DNA from: JADJYF01 sp050186725
Lineage (GTDB): Bacteria; Pseudomonadota; Gammaproteobacteria; Ga0077536
Reading direction: 5' to 3'
Length of the DNA: 64,000 nucleotides
Assembly: GCA_050186725.1 (NCBI GenBank)
Contig: JBFWYG010000011.1
Coordinates: 30,933 to 94,932, forward strand
Below the pieces are notes generated by a model, which saw nothing but the letters and a program-made list of their open reading frames with translations, was not told the DNA's origin and ran no database searches. The position numbers and the translations under genes are program-made. This document shows, in pieces, positions 44,495 to 53,623 of the stretch. Position 1 is the first letter of the stretch, and the number at the start of each line of letters is the position of its first letter.

Positions 44495-44935
44495 CCAGAT
44501 TGCGTCCCAATGGGGGTAGTCACCGATGCGCCGCACCAACCCGCGCCGTAACGGATTCGCGACGATGTACCTCGCCATGGAACGAAGCTCTTCCTCATCA
44601 CGCACGGCGCGGTCGAAGAAGGTGCGCTGCCACAGCGCGCCGCCGCCCGACATACGACTCACCATTCGCGCGGTCCGACCTTTGAACATCTTCACGGCAA
44701 CCGAAAGTGAATGCGTCGTGCCCAGGGCCATGAGCCAATGCACGTGCTCTGGCATGATGACCCATGCGAATGACTGCACCACGCCGGCGTCGTTCAGTCG
44801 GCGCATCTCGCCGACGGCGAGACGCGCGACGCCGAAGTCCGCGAACCACGGACAACGCCGATGGGTAACGATGGTGAGGAAATAAACCTGTCGGGGAACG
44901 GAGACCCGCCCCGCGTGCAATGCCGCGTAGCCCAT
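44489..44935 (-). CDS. REP-associated tyrosine transposase (RAYT)
   Basis: 148-residue Y1/HUH transposase of the IS200-like superfamily. The HUH motif is H64-V-H66 (VIMPEHVHWLM) and the nucleophile Y123 in RYIVANPLRRGLV. RAYTs cut and rejoin REP DNA at the neighbouring palindromes. Length is typical. The stop TAG (44491-44489) is formed by the conserved TGTAGGG edge of the adjoining REP, so the gene runs straight into the array it probably acts on. Divergent from argC. Confidence 0.93.
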   Translation of the reverse strand: MGYAALHAGRVSVPRQVYFLTIVTHRRCPWFADFGVARLAVGEMRRLNDAGVVQSFAWVIMPEHVHWLMALGTTHSLSVAVKMFKGRTARMVSRMSGGGALWQRTFFDRAVRDEEELRSMARYIVANPLRRGLVRRIGDYPHWDAIWV

Positions 44936-45082
44936 CCCTGGTCATCCTGCGTAACGCGGCTTCCTGCCGCATCGGCGAGTCTAGGTGTGGCCTTCGATCG
45001 CGGCAAGCCCGCCGCCAGCTGCGACAGCATTCCGGTCACCGCGGCGCTAGAATGCCCCGCCCGATAGCGCGGAACGCCCACC

Positions 45083-46036
45083 ATGCCCACCCCCACCCTC
45101 TTCATCGACGGCGAACACGGCACCACCGGCCTCGAGATCCGTGAGCGGCTGCGCGGGCGCACGGACGTGGAACTGGTCAGCCTGCCGCGCGAGCGGGCCA
45201 AGGACGAGGCGACCAAGCGCGAGGTGGTGAACGCGGTGGATCTCGTGCTGCTGTGCCTGCCGGACGACGCGGCTAAGACCACGGTGGCACTGATCGACAA
45301 CCCGCGCACCGTGGTGATCGACGCGAGCACCGCGCATCGCACCGCGCCCGGCTGGGACTACGGCTTTCCGGAACTGACCGCCACGCAGCGCGCGACGCTG
45401 GCGCGCTCCAAACGCATCGCGAACCCCGGGTGCTACCCCACCGGCTTTCTGGCGTTGGTGCGTCCGCTGCGCGAGCGTGGCCTGCTGGCGGCGGACGCCG
45501 CGCTCACGGTACACGCCGTGTCGGGCTATTCCGGCGGTGGGCGCAAGATGATCGAGACCTACGAACAATCCACGCCGGAGACGCGTCCGGCGAACTTCGG
45601 CGCCTACGGGTTGAACCTCGAGCACAAGCACCTGGCCGAGATGCGCGCGCACGCGCTGCTCGAGACCCAGCCGGTGTTCTCGCCGTCAGTCGGCTATTTC
45701 GAGCGTGGCATGCTGGTCAGCGTGCCGCTGCATCACCGCGCCTTCAGCCGCGCGGTGAGCGGCGCCGACGTGCACGCTGCGCTGGCCGCCCACTATGCGG
45801 GCGAGACCTTCGTGACGGTGCGTCCCTTGAACGACACGAGCGCGCTGCGCGAGGGTTTCCTCGAGCCCGAAGCCGTGAACCACACCAACCGGTTGGAACT
45901 GTTCGTCTACGCCAACGACGCGCAGGCGCAGCTCCTGCTGGTCGCGCGCCTAGACAATCTGGGCAAGGGCGCGAGTGGCGCCGCGGTGCAGAACATGAAC
46001 CTGGCGCTCGATCTCCCCGAGGACCGCGGCCTCTAG
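45083..46036 (+). CDS. argC: N-acetyl-gamma-glutamyl-phosphate reductase (type 2)
   Basis: 317 residues. Reduces N-acetylglutamyl phosphate in arginine synthesis. Opening FIDGEHGTTGLEIRERL and catalytic C117 in NPGCYPTG, with HAVSGYSGGGRKM, define the short type 2 ArgC. Stands alone, away from argD-argF (12-10 kb). It precedes the large palindrome and converges with the NTF2-like gene. Confidence 0.95.
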   Translation: MPTPTLFIDGEHGTTGLEIRERLRGRTDVELVSLPRERAKDEATKREVVNAVDLVLLCLPDDAAKTTVALIDNPRTVVIDASTAHRTAPGWDYGFPELTATQRATLARSKRIANPGCYPTGFLALVRPLRERGLLAADAALTVHAVSGYSGGGRKMIETYEQSTPETRPANFGAYGLNLEHKHLAEMRAHALLETQPVFSPSVGYFERGMLVSVPLHHRAFSRAVSGADVHAALAAHYAGETFVTVRPLNDTSALREGFLEPEAVNHTNRLELFVYANDAQAQLLLVARLDNLGKGASGAAVQNMNLALDLPEDRGL

Positions 46037-46212
46037 CCCCCATTTCTCGCACGCCTTCTGCTGCGGCCGCCGATCTGCGCGCAAATTCGGGCCGTGCTCG
46101 CAAAACCCGCCTCGACATACTGTCGAGTATGCCTTCGTCGTCTTTTGCTCCGCGCGGCCCGAATTTGCGGCACCTCGACGCCCTCGCGACGAACACGTGT
46201 GAGAAATGCGGG
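46037..46212. repeat. 176-bp near-symmetric imperfect palindrome (MITE-like)
   Basis: The whole gap between argC and the next gene is self-complementary. The centre is CATACT-GTCG-AGTATG (46116-46131). Perfect 15-bp arms CGCAAATTCGGGCCG lie at 46080-46094 and 46155-46169, and outer arms CATTTCTC / GAGAAATG at its ends. All are symmetric about base 46124. It could be a miniature inverted-repeat element or a strong bidirectional transcript end. Confidence 0.85.
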
Positions 46213-46229
46213 CTGGCCGCGCTGCGCGC

Positions 46230-46640
46230 TCAGGCGAGCGACGGCACCGTGTCCGGGCCGTGGCCGATGAGCGCGACGATGCGCCAGCGGCCGTCGCGCT
46301 CCACCACGGTGTAGGTCGCACCCAAGGTCTCCAGCACGCTGCCGTCGGCCCGCCATCGCGTCCAGTGCATGGCCGCGAGCGCGAGCCCCGGTCCCAGCGT
46401 CTTGACCGACAGCCGCTCGTAGCTCGAACGCGCGAAGCGCTCGGCGCGCAGCCTGTCCAGCATCACGGCGAAGAAGGCATCGAACTCGGCCGCGTCATGC
46501 AGCACCTGCGCGCCCTGCGGCACGACGATCATCGCCGGCAGCTGGTACAGCGAACGAAAACGCGGCAAATCGCCGGCGCCGAAGGACGACGCGATGTCGT
46601 CGAAGAAGGCGGCGACCGCGGCGTGGTTGGGGTCGGTCAT
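46230..46640 (-). CDS. NTF2/SnoaL-like protein
   Basis: 136 residues of cone-shaped NTF2-like fold: AAVAAFFDDIASSFGAGDLPRF, LYQLPAMIVVPQGAQVL, and the repeating beta pattern LAAMHWTRWRADGSVLETLGATYTVVERDGRWRIVAL. No catalytic residues could be assigned. A palindrome (46687-46714) and an MFS gene lie upstream. Function unknown. Confidence 0.78.
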   Translation of the reverse strand: MTDPNHAAVAAFFDDIASSFGAGDLPRFRSLYQLPAMIVVPQGAQVLHDAAEFDAFFAVMLDRLRAERFARSSYERLSVKTLGPGLALAAMHWTRWRADGSVLETLGATYTVVERDGRWRIVALIGHGPDTVPSLA

Positions 46641-46686
46641 TGGGTGATCTCCTGTGCGTCGGGTTTAAACTCGGCAACCGGCTTAT

Positions 46687-46714
46687 GGGACAGACCCCGT
46701 ACGGGGTCTGTCCC
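46687..46714. repeat. 28-base perfect palindrome, second copy
   Basis: GGGACAGACCCC-GTAC-GGGGTCTGTCCC arms match those at 35638-35665. It sits between the MFS stop (46722) and the NTF2-like start (46640) on the minus strand and could end the MFS transcript. Confidence 0.85.
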
Positions 46715-46721
46715 TTCTTGA

Positions 46722-47954
46722 TCACGCCGCCGCCAACGCCCCCGTATCGTCGCCCTGCTGGCGCGCCCGCGACAGCAGGAACAGCGTCACCCACACCGTC
46801 ACCAGGTTCCACCCGATGCCGTGCACGAAGGCCACGGTGTAGGAGCCGCTGACATCGAAGATCGCGCCCGAGCTCCAGCCGCCGACCGCCATGCCGACGA
46901 TGGTCGCGAGGATGATGAGCCCGATGCGACCGCCCGCCTGGTGCTCCGGAAAATACTCGCGCACGATGATCGCGTAGGACGGCACGATGCCGCCCTGGAA
47001 CAGGCCGAACAGCGCGGACGCGCCGTACAGCGCCAACATGCCCTCGGCGGGCAGGAAGGCGAGCAGCGCCACACCCTGCAGGACGGCGCTGATGAGCAGC
47101 GTGCGCAGGCCGCCGAGACGGTCCGACACGTGGCCGAAGATCAGCCGGCTGACGATGCCGCAGGCGAGCATCACCGACAGCATCTCCGCGCCGCGCGTCG
47201 CGCCGAAGCCGCGGTCGGTACACAGCGACACCAGGTGCACCTGGGGCATGGCCATGGCCATGCAGCAGCCGACGCCGGCCATGCACAAGAGCGCGGTCAT
47301 GGAACTTGGTGTGAGGCCGAGCGCCGACGGCGAGCCGGCCGAGCCGCCGTGGCTCGCGGCCACGCTGCGCCGCTCGGGAACCGGCCGCAGCACCAGCACC
47401 AGCGGCAGGATGGTGATGACGCTCACCATCGCCATGAAGGTATAGGTGTCGCGCCAGCCGTTCGCCTCCAGCATGTGCACCATGGGCTTTGGCCAGGCCG
47501 CGCCGGCGACGTAGTTGCCGCTCGCCGCGATCGCGACCGCGAGGCCGCGACGCTTCACGAACCACTTGGAGATGTCGGCGAGCAGCGGCCCGAACACCGC
47601 CGCGCAGCCGAACCAGCCGATGAACACGTGCAACAGCGCGAACAGCCAGTAGCTCGGCGCATGGGCCGCGCCGGTGAAGGCCAGGCCGAGCGCCAGCGCG
47701 CTGCCCGCCATCGGCAGCGCCACGCCGTAACGATCGACCAGCTTGCCGGTCGCGATGCCGCCGATGCCGAAGCCCACCATGACCATGGTGTAGGGTATGG
47801 CCGCGCCGGCGCGCCCAACGCCGAAGTCCCCCTGGAAGGCCGGCAAGGCCACCACCACCAGGTACATGCCGGCGCTGCCGACGGTGGTGATGCCGAGGCA
47901 GGCGGCGAGCCGCAGCCATGCGTAAGTGGAATCGATCGCCCTGGTGTTGCTCAT
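46722..47954 (-). CDS. MFS transporter
   Basis: 410 residues, about 12 helices. Loop motif TGKLVDRYGVALPMAGSALA between helices 2-3, KWFVKRRGLAVAIAASGNYVAG in the centre and SDRLGGLRTLLISAVLQ in the second half are typical of the OFA/monocarboxylate-like cluster. Similar in type to the MFS gene at 28914 but clearly a different sequence. Substrate unknown; the neighbour upstream is an RND efflux pump (67 bases). Confidence 0.85.
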   Translation of the reverse strand: MSNTRAIDSTYAWLRLAACLGITTVGSAGMYLVVVALPAFQGDFGVGRAGAAIPYTMVMVGFGIGGIATGKLVDRYGVALPMAGSALALGLAFTGAAHAPSYWLFALLHVFIGWFGCAAVFGPLLADISKWFVKRRGLAVAIAASGNYVAGAAWPKPMVHMLEANGWRDTYTFMAMVSVITILPLVLVLRPVPERRSVAASHGGSAGSPSALGLTPSSMTALLCMAGVGCCMAMAMPQVHLVSLCTDRGFGATRGAEMLSVMLACGIVSRLIFGHVSDRLGGLRTLLISAVLQGVALLAFLPAEGMLALYGASALFGLFQGGIVPSYAIIVREYFPEHQAGGRIGLIILATIVGMAVGGWSSGAIFDVSGSYTVAFVHGIGWNLVTVWVTLFLLSRARQQGDDTGALAAA

Positions 47955-48021
47955 GCACTCCCCTCGCGCCGCGCGTCACAGGCGCGCCGAGGCGCGACCA
48001 TACGCCAAATTACCCGCGACT

Positions 48022-51000
48022 TCACAGCCGCGCGGGCGGCTGCTGCCCGAAGCCCCCATATCGATACAGGAGCGCCGGCATCACCAGCAGGTTCAGCAGC
48101 GTCGACGACACCAGCCCGCCGACGATGATGGCCGCCATCGGCCCCATGATCTCGCGGCCGGGATTGTCGCTGTCGACGGTCAGCGGCAGCATCGCGAGCG
48201 CGGTGACCAGCGCGGTCATGAGGATCGCCGGCAGCCGTTCGCAGGCGCCGCGCAGCGCGGTGTCGAGCCCCCAGGCACAGCCCTCCACCTCCACCAGGTG
48301 CTGGTAGTGCGACACCAGCATGATGCTGTTGCGCACCGTAATGCCGAACAGCGTGACGAAGCCCACCACTGAACCGACCGACACCACGCCGCCATCGGCC
48401 AGCACCGCCAGCACGCCGCCGAGCAGCGAGAACGGCAGGTTGAGCAGGATCAGCGCCACGTAGCGCGCCCGCCCCACCGCGAGCTGGATCAGCAGCAGCA
48501 CGCCGACCCCGGCGATGGCGGCGTGGGCGACGAGATTGCGCCTGGCCTCGGCCTGCTCCACCGCCGCGCCGCCGAACTCGAGGTGCAAGCCTTCCGGCAG
48601 CCGCAGGTCGCTGCGCAACTGCGCGCGGAGCGCGCGCACGAATCCCGCCACGTCGCCGTCGGCGACGTCGGCGGTCACCACCTGCAGACGCTGCGCCTCG
48701 CGATGCAGGATGTTGTAGCGTCCGGCCACCTGGCGGATGGTCGCGAGCTGGGCGAGGCGCAGCGGCCCGCCTTCATCGATCGCGACCACGAGCTCGCCGA
48801 GCCGCGCCGCATCGGCGCGCGTGCCGGCGTCGAGCAGCACGCCAATGGGCAGGCGGCGGTTGTCCACGTAGGTCTCGTTGACCACCAGGCCGCCGTAGCC
48901 GGCCTGTAGCGCTTCCAGCACCACGCGCGCATCGAGACCATGGCGGGCCAGCGCGCGCGGATCGAGCGTGACCTCGAGATTGGGCGTGGCATAGGCCGCG
49001 CGCACCCGCACTTCCTCGGCGCCGGGCACCGCGCGCACCAGCGCCGCGAGTTCGAGCGCCTTCGCGTCGAGCACGTCGAGATCGCTGCCGTAGAGATGGA
49101 TCACCACCGGCGCGGCATAGCCCGAGATGGTCTCGTCGATGCGCTCGGTGAGGAAGGTGTTGGCCTCGTAGGTGATGCCCGGGTAGCTGGCCAGCACCGC
49201 GCGCAGGGCTTCCAGCACGCGCTGCTGCTCGGCGCCGCCGGCCGGCGCCAGCGCCACTTCGTATTCGCTGTAGTGCGAACCATAGGTGTCGGCGCCGCGC
49301 GCCGCGCGGCCCGCCCACTGCGACACCGACACCACGCCCGGGATGCGCAGGAATTGCTCGGTGAGACGCGTGCCCATGCGCAGCGACTCGTCGAGACTGG
49401 TGCCAGGCAGCCCGGTCGTATGCACGATGAAATGCCCCTCGCGCAGTTCCGGCAGCAGGCGCGCGCCGAGCCCGGGCAGCAGCACCGCGACCGCCACCAC
49501 GCTGAGCGCGGTGGCGGCGAGCGCGAGCGCGGGTCGCCGCGCCAGCGCGCCGACCGCGAGCGCGTAGCGCGGATTCAGCCAGCGGAACACCGGCGCCTCG
49601 CGCGCCGCGTGGCGCGCACGCCCGAGCAGGCTCACGCATAGCGCCGGCGTCACCGTGACCGCGACCAGCAGCGAGGCCAGCACGGCGAGGATGTAGGCGA
49701 GTCCGAGCGGCGCGAACAGCCGGCCACTGACGCCGCCGAGCGTCAGGAGCGGCGCGAACACCAGCGCGACGATGAAGGTCGCGTACACCACCGAACCGCG
49801 CACCTCGAGCGAGGCCGCCAGCGCCACCGCCGCGGGCGCCGCGTGCGGCGGCGCGCCGCGCAGGCGACGGAAGATGTTCTCGGTGTCGATGATGGCATCG
49901 TCCACCACCTCGCCGAGCGCGATGGCGAGCCCGCCGATGACCAGCACGTTCAACTGCACGCCGCAGGCGATCAGCACGATGACCGCGGTCAGGAGCGAGA
50001 GTGGAATGGCGAGCGCGGCGATCAGCGCGGTGCGCGCGTCGTACAGTCCGACCAGCAGCACCAGCAGCACCAGCACGCCGCCCACCAGCAGGTGGCGGCT
50101 GATGTCGCCGATGGCGGTGGTGACGTAATCGGCCGGCACGAACAGGCGTGGATGCAGCGTCACCTGCTGCGCGGCCAGCACCGGCGCGAGATCGTCGAAC
50201 AATGCGTCCAACGCGCGCGACACGGTCAGCGTATTGGCGCCGAGTTGACCGATGACCATCATCACCACCGCCGGCCGTCCGCCGATCTGCGCGGCGCTGA
50301 TGCGCGGCAGCGCGCCGTGGCGGAGCGTCGCGACTTCACCGAGCGTGATGCTGCGCACGCCGTCGCGACGCACCACCGCGCCGGCCAGGCGCTCGGCGCC
50401 GAGCGCGCCGACGCCCCCGGTGATGGCGATCTGCTGATTGGCGTTCTCGATGGCGCCCAACGCGAGGTCCGCGCTCGCGCCGCGCACCGCCGCCACCACT
50501 TCGGCGACGCTCACACCGAGCCGCGTGAGCGCCGCCGGCCGCGGCTCGACCAGCAGCGCCGGCTCCGCGCCGCCAAACAGGTTGACGTCGGCCACGCCGC
50601 GCGTGCCGAGCACGCGCGGCGCGACGATGCGCGCGGCGACGTCGCGCAGCCGCAGCGGATCGTCGCCGTCGACCGTGAGCCCGATGGTGCGCACCGTGGC
50701 CGAGGACGAGGCCAGCGGCGCGATCACCGGCACGCCGACGCCGACCGGCAGTTCGGCGGCGGCGACCGCGAGCCGCTCCGCCACCTGGTTGCGGTCGCGG
50801 AAGGTGTCGCTGCGCTCATCGAACACGGCGGTCACCACCGACAGCCCGGCGATGGATTCCGAGCGCAGGTGATCGAGGCCGATGAGGCCGCCGAGCGCGC
50901 TCTCGAGGCGCTGCGTCACCAGCACCTCGACCTGCTCGGCCGACAGCCCGGGCGCCTCGGTCTGCACCACCACCAGCTTGGGCGCGAACTCGGGAAACAC

Positions 51001-51111
51001 GTCGAGCCCGGTGTTGGACAGCGCGAACAGGCCGTAGACCACCAGCGCGCAGGCCGCCGCCAGCACCACGGCGCGGCGCTCGATGGCGAAGCGGACCAGG
51101 ACGCTCAGCAT
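48022..51111 (-). CDS. RND efflux pump, CusA/CzcA (HME) type
   Basis: 1029 residues. Twelve helices with two large periplasmic loops. The fourth-helix proton-relay segment ALGEVVDDAIIDTENIFRRLRG matches heavy-metal RND pumps, and FGITVRNSIMLVSHYQHL is in the second half. The methionine cluster that marks CusA copper pumps was not evident, so the ion or compound cannot be named. With the genes at 51137 and 52171 it forms a full tripartite system. Confidence 0.92.
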   Translation of the reverse strand: MLSVLVRFAIERRAVVLAAACALVVYGLFALSNTGLDVFPEFAPKLVVVQTEAPGLSAEQVEVLVTQRLESALGGLIGLDHLRSESIAGLSVVTAVFDERSDTFRDRNQVAERLAVAAAELPVGVGVPVIAPLASSSATVRTIGLTVDGDDPLRLRDVAARIVAPRVLGTRGVADVNLFGGAEPALLVEPRPAALTRLGVSVAEVVAAVRGASADLALGAIENANQQIAITGGVGALGAERLAGAVVRRDGVRSITLGEVATLRHGALPRISAAQIGGRPAVVMMVIGQLGANTLTVSRALDALFDDLAPVLAAQQVTLHPRLFVPADYVTTAIGDISRHLLVGGVLVLLVLLVGLYDARTALIAALAIPLSLLTAVIVLIACGVQLNVLVIGGLAIALGEVVDDAIIDTENIFRRLRGAPPHAAPAAVALAASLEVRGSVVYATFIVALVFAPLLTLGGVSGRLFAPLGLAYILAVLASLLVAVTVTPALCVSLLGRARHAAREAPVFRWLNPRYALAVGALARRPALALAATALSVVAVAVLLPGLGARLLPELREGHFIVHTTGLPGTSLDESLRMGTRLTEQFLRIPGVVSVSQWAGRAARGADTYGSHYSEYEVALAPAGGAEQQRVLEALRAVLASYPGITYEANTFLTERIDETISGYAAPVVIHLYGSDLDVLDAKALELAALVRAVPGAEEVRVRAAYATPNLEVTLDPRALARHGLDARVVLEALQAGYGGLVVNETYVDNRRLPIGVLLDAGTRADAARLGELVVAIDEGGPLRLAQLATIRQVAGRYNILHREAQRLQVVTADVADGDVAGFVRALRAQLRSDLRLPEGLHLEFGGAAVEQAEARRNLVAHAAIAGVGVLLLIQLAVGRARYVALILLNLPFSLLGGVLAVLADGGVVSVGSVVGFVTLFGITVRNSIMLVSHYQHLVEVEGCAWGLDTALRGACERLPAILMTALVTALAMLPLTVDSDNPGREIMGPMAAIIVGGLVSSTLLNLLVMPALLYRYGGFGQQPPARL

Positions 51112-51136
51112 GGCGCGGACCGGCGCGGCGCGCGCC

Positions 51137-52174
51137 TCAGTCGTCGTCCTCGGACGGAATGCGCGCGTGCAGTTCCTCGGCCAGCAGCGCCTGGGCGCCG
51201 CGCGTCACCACCCGCGTGCCGGGCGCGAGATCGGCGACGATGGCGCCGAGGTCATGGGGCTGGTGCTCGCCCAGGCGTCGTCGCTCGAAGCTGCCCGGCG
51301 CGAGCTCGACGTAGTACCACTGCGCGCCGCCGTGCCACACCAGCGCCGCGGCCGGCAGCAGCGTGCCGCGCGCCGCCGGCGCGGCCAGCGGGATCCACAC
51401 GCTGACCCGCATGCCGACGCGCAGCGCCGGCTCGCGCACCAGCGCGTACCAGGTGGCGGACGAGGCCGCGCCGAGCGCGCTGGTCGCGGCGCCCAGCACG
51501 CGCGCGTCGCGCGCCGCGGCGCGGTTCTCGTCGGCCGCCACGAACACCGTCGAGGGCGGTGGCGTGGCGGCCGCGAATTCGAGCAGGTGGCTGTCATCCG
51601 CGGCGAGCGCCGCGGCCGCGTCCTCGTCGCTAGCGAGCGGCCCCCAGCGGCTCTCGACCTGCTGCAGGAGGCGCTGGACTTCGGCGCGCCGCGCCACGCC
51701 GTTCTCCGCTTCGCGCCGCGTCGCGAGTTCGAGCGCGTTCAGTTCACGCACCACGGCGATCTCGCCTTCGCTTGCCAGCGCGCGCAGCCGCTCGAGACGC
51801 GCGCGCTGGGTCGCCTGCACCGCGCGTTGCGCGGCGGCCGCGTCGCGCGCCGCGGCCAGCGCGCGACGGTCGGCCAGCAGCGCGCCGTGATCGAGGATGC
51901 GCCCCGCGACTTGAGTCTCCACGCCGAGGTCGGTGGCGCCGACCGCGACGCTCGTGAGGTCGACCAGCGACAGTGCCGCGGCATCGAGACTCAGGCGCGG
52001 CGCGCCCGCCACCACCCGCGCCGCGGGTGGCGCCTCGGCGACGGGCGACGCCGGCCGCGGCGTATTCGACACCACCACCGTGACCGGCACGTCCTCGCGC
52101 GGCCGCTCGCGCCAGGCGAGACTCGCCACCACGCCGAGCGCCACGCCCAGCAGCACCAGCAACACGCGACTCAT
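51137..52174 (-). CDS. Periplasmic adaptor (membrane-fusion) protein of the RND system
   Basis: 345 residues with one N-terminal membrane helix (MSRVLLVLLGVALGVVASLAW). It has barrel-sandwich halves (VAVGATDLGVETQVAGRILDHGALL), an alpha-hairpin rich in Ala/Arg, and a beta-barrel (YALVREPALRVGMRVSVWIPL, VVTRGAQALLAEELH). It bridges the pump to the outer-membrane channel. The start at 52174 overlaps the channel gene's stop (ATGA). Confidence 0.88.
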   Translation of the reverse strand: MSRVLLVLLGVALGVVASLAWRERPREDVPVTVVVSNTPRPASPVAEAPPAARVVAGAPRLSLDAAALSLVDLTSVAVGATDLGVETQVAGRILDHGALLADRRALAAARDAAAAQRAVQATQRARLERLRALASEGEIAVVRELNALELATRREAENGVARRAEVQRLLQQVESRWGPLASDEDAAAALAADDSHLLEFAAATPPPSTVFVAADENRAAARDARVLGAATSALGAASSATWYALVREPALRVGMRVSVWIPLAAPAARGTLLPAAALVWHGGAQWYYVELAPGSFERRRLGEHQPHDLGAIVADLAPGTRVVTRGAQALLAEELHARIPSEDDD

Positions 52175-53547
52175 GGCGCGGCGTCCTCCAGGGTCTCGTC
52201 CAGCAGGCGGGCGAACGCGGCGTCGTCCCCCGGCGCGCGGCTCGCCTGTTCGAGCGCGCAGCGCGCCAGGCGCACGCGGCCCTCGGCCTCGGCCACGTGC
52301 AACGCGACCTCCACCTGCTGCTGGCGCGCGCGGGCCGCGAGCAGGTCGTCGACCACCCCTTCCGCCGCGCGCGTCGCCAGATGTCGCGCGTCGGCCTCGA
52401 TGCGCGTCGCCAGGGCGCGCGCCTCGGTCAGCGCCTCCTGCTCCGCGCGCCACGCAGCGAAGGCCGCGCGCAGATCGATCAGCGCACTCGACTGCGCGGC
52501 GTGGAACGCGGCCGCCGCCGCTTCGCGCGCGCGGCGCGCCTCGTCGATGGCGGCGTCCTGGCTGGCGAACACCGGCACCACCACGCCGCCGAACAGCGAC
52601 CACAGGCTGTCCGCCTGCAGCAGGAAATAGCCGGGGGTGAGCTGCACGTCGGGATACTGCGCGCTGATCGCGAGCGCCAGACCCTGCTCGGCGCGCTGGT
52701 AGGCGGCGAGCGCGGCCAGCACGCGCGGATGGCTCTCGAGGGTGACGCGCTGCAGCGTCGCGAAATCGTCCAGCGCTGCGTCGACGTCCGCGCGCAGCTG
52801 CACGGCGGCGAGCGCACCGTCGGCCAGCGTCAGCGCGCCCTCCGCCGCGCTCTCGGTCAAGGCCAGTGCCCGCGCGCGTTCGAGTGTCGCAAGGCGTGCG
52901 TCGTTGGCGTCGAGCGCCAGGGTCTGCCACTCGAAGGCCTCGCGCAGCCCCGCCGCCACCTGGCCGCGGGCGACCGCCAGCGTCGCCTCGCGGGCGGCAG
53001 CCGCCGCCGCCAGGCGCTCACGCTGTTCACGCGCGGCGCGCAGCGCCTCGGCCGCCCGCCAGCCGGCGTCGCGCGCCTGCCACGCCTGGTCGAGCGCGGC
53101 GAGCACGGCGTCGCGCACGTCGCTGTCGGCGAGCGCGACCAGCAGGCGGCGACGCGAGGGCGGACTCAAGGTGAATTCGAGACTCGGGCCGAAGTTGAGC
53201 CGGGTGCCGTTGTTGCGGTCGGTATTGCGCTCGAGGGTCAGGCCCAGCAGCGGGTTGCGCCGCTGCGCCGCCACGCGACGCGCGGCGCGCGCGGTCTGCA
53301 CCGCGGCTCGCGCGGCCGCCAGGTCGGCGCTGCGCAGCGCCGCCACCAGGCCCAGGTCACGGGGCGACCACTCGGCCTCGGGCGCGACGCCGAGCCGCGC
53401 CAGGCGCGCAGCGAGTTCGGCATCGTCCAGGCGCGCCGCGGCCAGCGCGCGGGGCGTGGCCTCGGCGTCCAGCGGCGCGGCGGCATAGCGCTGCAGGCCG
53501 CAGCCGGCGAGCGTCGCCAGCAGCAGGCCCAGGCAGGTGACTCTCAC
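52171..53547 (-). CDS. TolC-type outer-membrane efflux lipoprotein
   Basis: 458 residues from GTG 53547. Signal peptide CLGLLLATLAGC has lipobox LAGC. Two repeated alpha-helical coiled segments alternate with beta parts: PLLGLTLERNTDRNNGTR, FGPSLEFTL and PDVQLTPGYFLLQADS. As in CusC/OprM it would be lipid-anchored in the outer membrane. First gene of the three-gene RND operon (channel, adaptor, pump), all linked by overlap or a 25-base gap. Confidence 0.9.
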   Translation of the reverse strand: MRVTCLGLLLATLAGCGLQRYAAAPLDAEATPRALAAARLDDAELAARLARLGVAPEAEWSPRDLGLVAALRSADLAAARAAVQTARAARRVAAQRRNPLLGLTLERNTDRNNGTRLNFGPSLEFTLSPPSRRRLLVALADSDVRDAVLAALDQAWQARDAGWRAAEALRAAREQRERLAAAAAAREATLAVARGQVAAGLREAFEWQTLALDANDARLATLERARALALTESAAEGALTLADGALAAVQLRADVDAALDDFATLQRVTLESHPRVLAALAAYQRAEQGLALAISAQYPDVQLTPGYFLLQADSLWSLFGGVVVPVFASQDAAIDEARRAREAAAAAFHAAQSSALIDLRAAFAAWRAEQEALTEARALATRIEADARHLATRAAEGVVDDLLAARARQQQVEVALHVAEAEGRVRLARCALEQASRAPGDDAAFARLLDETLEDAAP

Positions 53548-53623
53548 GCTCGCTTCGCGGCGTGCCGACGCGCGCTTGTCCACCGCCGAGCGGGCTGGCG
53601 GGGCAGGACGCCCCGCGCGGCCG

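Noticed and set aside
43991..44685. Overlapping short frames with repeated RRLSRGGCQP peptides
   Set aside because: They are translations of the tandem REP array with no ribosome sites.
44489..44935. Complete insertion sequence (IS200/IS605)
   Set aside because: The transposase is of RAYT type with REPs, and there is no second gene or IS-like end pair.
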